From Chloroflexota bacterium (lineage in GTDB: Bacteria; Chloroflexota; Anaerolineae; J102): 5,217 nucleotides of DNA. How positions within the stretch are numbered: position 1 is the stretch's first letter; every line of letters starts with the position of its first letter. The position numbers and the translations under genes are program-made. The stretch lies in assembly GCA_024276255.1 (NCBI GenBank), contig JAJRXO010000622.1:1-5217 (forward strand), given 5' to 3'. Below, in pieces: positions 1-4,422 of the stretch. Below the pieces are notes generated by a model, which did no database searches, was not told the DNA's origin, and saw only the letters and a list, made by a program, of their open reading frames with translations.

Positions 1-82
1 CATGGATTCAATCACGCTACACTGGTCGGTCTGGGATCAATTCCACCGGTGAGCGTGTGGGGGCCAGCGACGGCAGTGGAAA

Positions 83-114
83 TTGTGCCTGCTGGTTGCA
101 AGTTGGGGTATAAT
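83..114 (+). promoter_or_regulatory. Possible sigma70-type promoter of the pterin-binding methyltransferase gene
   Basis: A perfect TATAAT -10 hexamer lies at 109-114. The best -35 candidate is TTGTGC at 83-88, but its 20-bp spacer is longer than the usual 16-18 bp, so only the -10 is convincing. Transcription would begin near 121 and leave a leader of about 60 nt before the ATG at 181. The position fits a start at 181 and argues against the upstream GTG at 49, which would lie before the transcript begins. Confidence 0.35.
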
Positions 115-180
115 GGGCGCCATTGCCCCCAGGGCATCCCCTTTCATTCATCATGCTCCATTCTCTCCCAAAACAGCATC

Positions 181-1113
181 ATGGCAATTGAAACCATTAT
201 CAAATCCCCGCATAAAACTGTGATCATTGGCCCCGACCATCCCTTTGTCATTATCGGTGAGCGCATCAACCCCACCGGCCGTAAAAAACTGGCTGCGGCC
301 ATGCAGCAGGGCGACTTCAGCCAGGTCCGCGCCGATGCTGTCGCCCAGGTGGCAGCCGGCGCCCAAATCCTGGACGTCAACGCCGGCCTCGGCGTCGCCA
401 ATCCCCACGAAATCGAACCCCAGGTGATTACCGAGGCCATCAGGATCGTGCAGGAGGTCGTGGACGTGCCCATTTGCATCGATTCATCGGTGGTGCCGGC
501 CCTGGCCGCAGGGCTGAAGGCCGCCTGGGGCAAACCCATTGTCAACTCTGTTACGGGCGAGGAAGATCGACTGGAGGCCGTGTTGCCTCTGGTGGCGGAA
601 CGAGGCGCGGCGGTGATCGCCGTGTGCAACGATGAGCGCGGTATCTCCCATGACCCGATGGTGCGCTTCGAGGTTGCCCGCAAGATCGTGGAGCGAGCGG
701 AAGCCTACGGCATTCCCCGCGCGGATGTGCTCATCGATCCGCTGGCCCTGCCCATCGGAGCGGTAGGCACTGCCGGGGCCACCTTGTTACAGCTCGTAGG
801 TATGATCCGGGACGAATTGGGCTGTAACACCACATGTGGCGCCAGCAATATCTCGTTTGGCCTACCCAATCGCCGGGCGCTGAATGCGCATTTCCTGAGC
901 ATGGCTATCGCTGTGGGCATGCCCTGCGCCATCACCAATCCTCTGATCCCCGAAGTGATTACGGCCATCCGCGCCGCCGACGCCCTCATTGGCCATGATG
1001 AAAACTGCGCCGCCTGGATACGTCATCAAAGGCAACTGGAACAGATCGCCAGCGGCGGCCAACCCACCGCAGGCGGGGGGAATCGCCCCCGACGCCGGCG
1101 CCATCGCCGCTAA
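181..1113 (+). CDS. Pterin-binding domain methyltransferase (methyltetrahydrofolate:corrinoid methyltransferase-like)
   Basis: The 310-residue product is a single TIM-barrel pterin-binding domain of the dihydropteroate synthase / MetH-middle / AcsE group. Family members bind methyltetrahydrofolate and pass its methyl group to a corrinoid protein in the cytoplasm. Visible family motifs are GERINPTGRKK (26-36), DVNAG (65-69), CIDSS (99-103), NSVTGE (122-127), DPLALPIG (187-194) and GASNISFGLPNRR (220-232); Asp66, Asn68, Asp101, Asn122, Asp187 and Asn223 are likely pterin-contact positions. The length suits a stand-alone AcsE-like enzyme; there is no cobalamin-binding or homocysteine domain, and no corrinoid protein gene is in view. 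The tail (about 291-310) is Gly-rich, then Arg-rich (RPRRRRHRR), beyond the barrel. The ATG at 181 was chosen because homology begins about 20 residues later; no clear Shine-Dalgarno precedes it. The frame stays open to the left edge, so a GTG start at 49 is possible but less likely. The gene stands alone, ended by the hairpin at 1126. The acceptor is unknown. Confidence 0.88.
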   Translation: MAIETIIKSPHKTVIIGPDHPFVIIGERINPTGRKKLAAAMQQGDFSQVRADAVAQVAAGAQILDVNAGLGVANPHEIEPQVITEAIRIVQEVVDVPICIDSSVVPALAAGLKAAWGKPIVNSVTGEEDRLEAVLPLVAERGAAVIAVCNDERGISHDPMVRFEVARKIVERAEAYGIPRADVLIDPLALPIGAVGTAGATLLQLVGMIRDELGCNTTCGASNISFGLPNRRALNAHFLSMAIAVGMPCAITNPLIPEVITAIRAADALIGHDENCAAWIRHQRQLEQIASGGQPTAGGGNRPRRRRHRR

Positions 1114-1125
1114 GCAGGTTCCTGC

Positions 1126-1160
1126 GCCCTCCCCGCTGACAATCGGGGAGGGCCGATTTT
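1126..1160 (+). terminator. Intrinsic terminator downstream of the methyltransferase gene
   Basis: A perfect 10-bp stem, GCCCTCCCCG (1126-1135) with CGGGGAGGGC (1144-1153), has an 8-nt loop and is followed after three bases by TTTT (1157-1160). It begins 12 nt after the methyltransferase stop. The T run is on the plus strand only: on the minus strand the stem is followed by GC-rich sequence. It should therefore terminate rightward transcription, although the same hairpin would also form just after the stop of the convergent Ig-like gene, whose TAA (1161-1159) overlaps the T run. Confidence 0.8.
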
Positions 1161-1830
1161 AATCAGTAATGTTGATGTCGAGTGGATTCGAGCGGGACAA
1201 TACCTTGTTATGGGGGCCCATCACCTGGGCTGTCAGGTTGTGCAGCCCGGCGGGCAATCCCGGCACATTAAAGGACCAGGCGCCGGCGCTATCGCTGGTG
1301 GTCTGGCCGAGCCATATTTCGCCGTCGTAGATCTGCAGGGTGGTGCCAGGGTCGGCAACGCCCGTGATGGTGAAGGATTGCCGGGTGCGATAGCTGGCCA
1401 CCCTGATGTGGATCTGGGGCTGCTGCTGAACGGGCGCAGCGATAATGAATGATAGAGGATCTGAGGTAGCCACCGGCCTGTCCGGATCAGCCAGGCTACG
1501 GGCCCGCAGATGATGTTCGCCGGGGAACAGGGCATAGGGCAGGGTGTAGCTCCAATTGCCCTCCGCATCGGCTGTGGTGGCCCCCAGAAAACGATCCTCA
1601 TCGTAAATCTGAATGAGATAACCGGGATCGGCGATGCCGGTTACGCGAGGTGGGGCATCCATGCTGAACACAGCGCCGGGCTGAGGATAGGTGAAGACAG
1701 GAACGGTACCTGCTTTCCGGGTTAACAGTTGCGCCAGAAGCAGGGTGAGGGCAATCAGAACCAGGATCGCAGCCAGTTTCCAGCGGTCAAATGGCTTGTA
1801 CCAGAACGGCGGTTGCGTACGCGGTGTCAT
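1159..1830 (-). CDS. Membrane-anchored protein with two bacterial Ig-like repeats
   Basis: The 223-residue product has a short basic N-terminus (MTPRTQPPFWYKPFDRWK), one hydrophobic helix at about 18-36, and then two copies of an Ig-like beta domain. Repeat 1 spans about 60-130 and repeat 2 about 152-221. They share TG(I/V)ADPG (64-70 and 156-162), (I/L)QIYD, LG.TT.D..G.WS, and a closing (T/S)R?S(D/N)PL segment. This pattern resembles Ig-like adhesion or cell-wall domains of the Big_6/Ig-like type. With the anchor uncleaved and no cysteine lipobox, the repeats should lie outside the membrane. No catalytic motif is visible, so a structural or binding role in the envelope is inferred. The ATG at 1830 follows a purine-rich AGGGGG at about 4 nt that overlaps the stop of the upstream HHH gene, an 8-bp gap indicating co-transcription and probably coupled translation. 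The specific function is unknown. Confidence 0.82.
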   Translation of the reverse strand: MTPRTQPPFWYKPFDRWKLAAILVLIALTLLLAQLLTRKAGTVPVFTYPQPGAVFSMDAPPRVTGIADPGYLIQIYDEDRFLGATTADAEGNWSYTLPYALFPGEHHLRARSLADPDRPVATSDPLSFIIAAPVQQQPQIHIRVASYRTRQSFTITGVADPGTTLQIYDGEIWLGQTTSDSAGAWSFNVPGLPAGLHNLTAQVMGPHNKVLSRSNPLDINITD

Positions 1831-1838
1831 GATACCCC

Positions 1839-2627
1839 CTACGACTGCACTCGGGCCTGAGCCTGAGCAATCCAGGCGCCATAATCGGGTTGGCGCCAGG
1901 CCGGAGCCTGGATGATGGCGCCCAGGGTGGCAGCATCGCTGGCAGCAAGGGCGGCAAAACTATCGATACCGGCATCCTGCAAACGAGTGGCATAAGCAGG
2001 ACCGATGCCATCTAGCTCTGTCAGGTCATCGCCGGTAGAGATCGGTGCCGGAGCATCGGCCAGTTCCCGCGCCTGCTGAATCCAGGCACTGTAGTCCACC
2101 TTGCGCCATTCCGGAGCCTGCACGATGGCCTGCAGTGCATCGGGGGTAGTGTCGGCCAGCTGCCGAAAGCTGTTGATACCGGCCTCGCCGAGGATGGCCG
2201 CAAAACGGGCGCCAATGCCCTTGATGCGGGTGAGATCGTCTATAACGACGGGACGGGACGGAGGCGTGGCATCGGTGTCCAGGCCGGGCAAAGGGGGCTG
2301 GGGGCTATCAGGCGGTGAGATAGAGGCTGGCGCTGGAGCGAGGTCCGGCTGCGGCGGCGTTGCCGTCACCGGAGGCGGTGGTGCTGCGGCTGGGACGGAG
2401 GGTGATGCTTTCTGCTCGGTATTGGTGGCCTGCTGCATGGACTCCAGGTGCGCCTGTGCGGCCGTCAGCTCAGCATTTTGCACATGCATCTTGTCACGCA
2501 ATCTTTGCAACTCAAACTGCGTAGCCATACGCTGCCGACGCCAATACCACAGCTCAATCAGCCATTCTACAATGAAACCCAGCAGGAAACCGATGAGCAA
2601 AAGCAGCCACGGATTCACATTCGACAT
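1839..2627 (-). CDS. Membrane-anchored coiled-coil protein with two helix-hairpin-helix domains
   Basis: The 262-residue product has, in order: a hydrophobic helix at about 6-27; a basic, Gln/Arg-rich helical stretch at about 29-68 likely to form a coiled coil; a Pro/Ala-rich linker at about 75-127; and two HHH units at about 129-190 and 200-259. The HHH cores are LTRIKGIGARFAAILGEAGI (132-151) and LTELDGIGPAYATRLQDAGI (202-221). Each is followed by the same extension, WR..DY.AWI.QA (174-186 and 244-256), so the two are a recent-looking internal duplication of about 70 residues. HHH domains of this kind (DUF4332-like) usually bind DNA without sequence preference or mediate protein contacts. 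The basic segment after the helix suggests the HHH end is cytoplasmic. Start: ATG at 2627 has GGAG 8 nt upstream; a GTG at 2669 in the same frame has no ribosome site. It is the first gene of a two-gene operon. Exact role unknown. Confidence 0.85.
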   Translation of the reverse strand: MSNVNPWLLLLIGFLLGFIVEWLIELWYWRRQRMATQFELQRLRDKMHVQNAELTAAQAHLESMQQATNTEQKASPSVPAAAPPPPVTATPPQPDLAPAPASISPPDSPQPPLPGLDTDATPPSRPVVIDDLTRIKGIGARFAAILGEAGINSFRQLADTTPDALQAIVQAPEWRKVDYSAWIQQARELADAPAPISTGDDLTELDGIGPAYATRLQDAGIDSFAALAASDAATLGAIIQAPAWRQPDYGAWIAQAQARVQS

Positions 2628-2635
2628 GATCAGCA

Positions 2636-2639
2636 CTCC
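2636..2639 (-). promoter_or_regulatory. Shine-Dalgarno site fixing the start of the HHH membrane protein
   Basis: On the minus strand GGAG lies 8 nt before the ATG at 2627-2625. It decides in favour of this ATG over the in-frame GTG at 2669, and the resulting protein starts directly before its membrane helix. Confidence 0.7.
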
Positions 2640-2664
2640 AGTTAACGGGGGGAAGAGGGGAACA

Positions 2665-2681
2665 AACACTGGGGAAGTGTT
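2665..2681. repeat. Inverted repeat AACACT-N5-AGTGTT in the leader of the minus operon
   Basis: A perfect 6-bp inverted repeat with a 5-base centre lies 38 bp upstream of the HHH gene start, inside its predicted untranslated leader. It shares its core, ACAC-N7-GTGT, with a second copy at 2706-2720 that overlaps the -10 box. It could be an operator or a small leader hairpin; the copy at the promoter favours an operator. Confidence 0.45.
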
Positions 2682-2704
2682 CGATGTATGCGGTTATGCA
2701 ATGC

Positions 2705-2735
2705 AACACACGATTAGTGTAATGGTTGTGTTACA
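2705..2735. promoter_or_regulatory. Candidate operator overlapping the -10 region of the minus operon
   Basis: Three half-sites spaced exactly 11 bp apart cover the -10 box and spacer: AACACA (2705-2710), AGTGTA (2716-2721) and TGTGTT (2727-2732). The first two form ACAC-N7-GTGT, the same arrangement as at 2666-2680. The segment also contains TGTAA-N8-TTACA (2718-2735). Binding of a dimeric regulator here would block RNA polymerase, so repression is the simplest reading. The regulator is unknown. Confidence 0.45.
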
Positions 2736-2744
2736 TTCTGTCAA
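2716..2744 (-). promoter_or_regulatory. Sigma70-type promoter of the HHH/Ig-like operon
   Basis: On the minus strand a perfect -35 TTGACA (2744-2739) is followed after 17 bp by TACACT (2721-2716), which matches the -10 consensus at 4 of 6 positions including the conserved first TA and last T. Transcription would start near 2709, giving a leader of about 80 nt before the ATG at 2627. This is a strong match in the correct place and orientation. Confidence 0.7.
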
Positions 2745-2755
2745 CCGACTTATTT

Positions 2756-2907
2756 TGGCGCCGGTGCGTCCCAGATTTTATGCGAAAGCGTTGCCATCCG
2801 CCATGTGAGGAGCCATTTGCCGGAGAACGCCCAGCGATGAATCGCAGGGCTTCGAAACTGCGCCGGGTGAACCCGGCCTGAATCACTGAAATCGGGCGCT
2901 GGCGCCG
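2756..2907. repeat. Hairpin-rich intergenic element, possibly a REP-like or miniature dispersed repeat
   Basis: No gene is supported here. Three short hairpins with 4-nt loops occur in a row: GCGA-TGAA-TCGC (2834-2845), GCCGGG-TGAA-CCCGGC (2862-2877) and GGCG-CTGG-CGCC (2895-2906). The first two have the same TGAA loop. The stretch is bounded by an 8-bp direct repeat, TGGCGCCG, at 2756-2763 and 2900-2907. It is GC-rich, in contrast to the AT-rich promoter just to its right. The arrangement resembles extragenic palindromic repeats that recur in genomes, but one copy in this window cannot prove repetition. It lies between two divergent promoters, so it may separate them. Confidence 0.35.
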
Positions 2908-2933
2908 CGGACGAACTACAATATTAAACTCTA

Positions 2934-2962
2934 TTGACATTATCCTCAATTAAGTCTATAAT
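2934..2962 (+). promoter_or_regulatory. Perfect-consensus sigma70 promoter of the DUF2089-GNAT-aminopeptidase operon
   Basis: TTGACA (2934-2939), a 17-bp spacer and TATAAT (2957-2962) match the bacterial housekeeping consensus at all twelve positions. The surroundings (2919-3000) are markedly AT-rich within GC-rich DNA. Transcription should start near 2969, inside the 8-bp palindrome ATTGCAAT (2964-2971), which could be a regulator half-site. The leader to the ATG at 3003 is only about 34 nt and pyrimidine-rich. Confidence 0.85.
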
Positions 2963-3002
2963 AATTGCAATAATCTTTTACTTCACTTTAACTTTTTCCG
3001 TC

Positions 3003-3404
3003 ATGCATCAGGTTATTGGCCAATGCCCCGTCTGCGCCAACGAACTCATCGTCACCCGCCTGAGCTGCCCTGCCTGCGGCAGTACGTTGGAGGGCCGATT
3101 TCAGTTAGGTCCGTGGCATCGCCTCAGTGCAGAGCAGTTACATCTGCTGGAGCTGTTTCTACAAAACCAGGGGAAGATCACCTGGGTGGCCGCGGAAATG
3201 GCGCTCAGCTATCCCACGGTGCGCAGTCGCATGCAGGAGATACTGCAGGTGCTGGGACTGCAAACACGCGCCCATTCTCCCGACGAACTGCGGAAGCAAT
3301 TACGTCAACAACGCCAGCATATTCTGGATGAACTGGCTGCGGGTCGCATTACCGCCCAGACAGCGGCCGAGTTATTGCAACAATTAGGAGACAATGAATC
3401 ATGA
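3003..3404 (+). CDS. DUF2089 family protein (zinc ribbon plus helix-turn-helix)
   Basis: The 133-residue product begins with a zinc ribbon, C8-x2-C11 and C22-x2-C25, in the context QCPVCANEL and LSCPACGSTLEG. This is followed by the conserved FQLGPWHRLSAEQLHLLELFL segment (33-53) and an HTH-like stretch at about 56-85 (GKITWVAAEMALSYPTVRSRM). This order is characteristic of DUF2089, a small family thought to act in transcription control. The end (106-128, HILDELAAGRITAQTAAELLQQL) resembles the short SHOCT-like oligomerisation motif. ATG 3003 was chosen because the family begins MxHxVxxxCPVC and because earlier codons of the open frame fall within the -35 and -10 boxes, before transcription starts. 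No clear Shine-Dalgarno is seen; the leader is pyrimidine-rich. It is the first gene of the operon and overlaps the GNAT gene by 4 bp (ATGA). Regulation of its own operon is plausible but inferred. Confidence 0.88.
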   Translation: MHQVIGQCPVCANELIVTRLSCPACGSTLEGRFQLGPWHRLSAEQLHLLELFLQNQGKITWVAAEMALSYPTVRSRMQEILQVLGLQTRAHSPDELRKQLRQQRQHILDELAAGRITAQTAAELLQQLGDNES

Positions 3405-4411
3405 TGCGCGTATTGGGTCAGCAGATCGCTACGCCGCACTCAGGATTACGGCGCCTTGATGTGCGCCGGGACATGAGCGCCATCGCCGAATTGATTTCCG
3501 ATGCCTTTGCTGCCGAGCTGGACGCCCAGGGCCGGCGCTCTTTACGCGAACTGCGCTCGCTGGCCCGTCTGGGGCCGTTGCTCTATCTGCTGGTGCCGGC
3601 CAGCGGCGAACTGGGCAGTTTTTTTCGGGGCTTCGTATGGGAGGATGAAGGACGCATTGTGGGCAATGTGACGCTGCACGAGGTAGCGATGGGACGCCGG
3701 TTATGGATGATCTCCAATGTCGCCGTGGCGCAGAGCCATCGTGGCCGGGGCATTGCCCGTCGCCTGATGGAGGCAGCGGAAGCCCGCATCACTGAACTGG
3801 GTGGCGAATGGATCGTGTTGCAGGTGCGAGCCGACAACGCCAGGGCTCGTACACTATATGAACACATGCAATATCAACCCCTGTACAGTGAAACCCATCT
3901 ACGTTGCTACCCTGAGGCCAGGGCGCCGTCTCTGCCCCTGCCGCAAGACGCCTCGCTCAATCCCCTGCCCTACACGCCACTTACCGCCCTGCACACACTA
4001 CTACAAGAAAGCCAGCCTGAGGATGTCCGCTGGTGGCAGCAGCGCAGCGCCCAACGCTTTCGCCTGTCGCATGACACCGGCCTCGCCCTCAAGATCAAAC
4101 AGATGCTGGGCTGGTCGCACCGTCGGCGGTGGGGCGTATTCCGCAGCAGTCAGCTGCTGGGCGTACTTGAGGTGCACGTAGCGCCGTCTACGGGCCATCG
4201 CATCGACATTCTTCTGCAGCCCGACCTGCGCCCAGCCTGGACCCGCCCTCTGCTTGCCTACGGCCTGCAACAACTTCAATCCTTCGGCCCCCAGATCACC
4301 ACAGCCCAGCTATACGACTATCAACCCCTGGCCATCCGTTCGCTACAAGACTTCGGCTTTCGCGTTGTGCGAGAGCTGATCACCATGCGCAAATCACTCA
4401 CTCAATCCTGA
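3401..4411 (+). CDS. GNAT family N-acetyltransferase, two-domain
   Basis: The 336-residue product has a complete GNAT domain at about 16-168. It shows the acetyl-CoA-binding motif A, SNVAVAQSHRGRGIARRLM (105-123), with the R-x-x-G-x-A signature RGRGIA at 114-119, and motif B, DNARARTLYEHMQY (145-158), with the usual Asn and Tyr. Members transfer acetyl from acetyl-CoA to an amino group of a small molecule or protein in the cytoplasm. The second half (about 190-336) looks like a degenerate GNAT fold: it has GVLEVHVAP and ends in AIRSLQDFGFRVVRELITMRK, but lacks motif A, so it probably shapes substrate binding or dimerisation. The length is about twice that of a single-domain GNAT. ATG 3401 overlaps the preceding stop (ATGA) and has AGGAG at 3386-3390, 10 nt upstream; the next codon is also ATG, so the start could be 3404. 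The substrate cannot be told from sequence. Confidence 0.87.
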   Translation: MMRVLGQQIATPHSGLRRLDVRRDMSAIAELISDAFAAELDAQGRRSLRELRSLARLGPLLYLLVPASGELGSFFRGFVWEDEGRIVGNVTLHEVAMGRRLWMISNVAVAQSHRGRGIARRLMEAAEARITELGGEWIVLQVRADNARARTLYEHMQYQPLYSETHLRCYPEARAPSLPLPQDASLNPLPYTPLTALHTLLQESQPEDVRWWQQRSAQRFRLSHDTGLALKIKQMLGWSHRRRWGVFRSSQLLGVLEVHVAPSTGHRIDILLQPDLRPAWTRPLLAYGLQQLQSFGPQITTAQLYDYQPLAIRSLQDFGFRVVRELITMRKSLTQS

Positions 4412-4416
4412 AGGAG
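4411..4416 (+). promoter_or_regulatory. Strong Shine-Dalgarno site of the M29 aminopeptidase gene
   Basis: AAGGAG lies 6 nt before the ATG at 4423 and shares its first base with the TGA stop of the GNAT gene. It is the best ribosome site in the window and fixes the start of the aminopeptidase; translation is probably coupled to the GNAT gene. Confidence 0.75.
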
Positions 4417-4422
4417 TCCTCC

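Noticed and set aside
1..52. Possible end of an upstream gene (MDSITLHWSVWDQFHR then TGA at 50) or a minus-strand start at CAT 1-3
   Set aside because: Too short to judge; no ribosome site for the minus start and no recognisable C-terminus.
49..180. N-terminal extension of the methyltransferase from a GTG at 49
   Set aside because: The added 44 residues do not look like the family, and a TATAAT box lies inside them. The ATG at 181 gives the expected protein.
2101..2808. Plus-strand open frame of 235 residues opposite the HHH gene
   Set aside because: It is the antisense shadow of the Pro/Ala-rich HHH gene, rich in Gly, Ala, Ser and Cys without domain structure, and it runs through the minus-strand promoter.
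2731..2949. Minus-strand open frame of 72 residues in the divergent intergenic region
   Set aside because: It is Arg-rich with no recognisable family, it covers the hairpin cluster and the -35 boxes of both divergent promoters, and it has no ribosome site. It is most likely a chance translation of the non-coding element.
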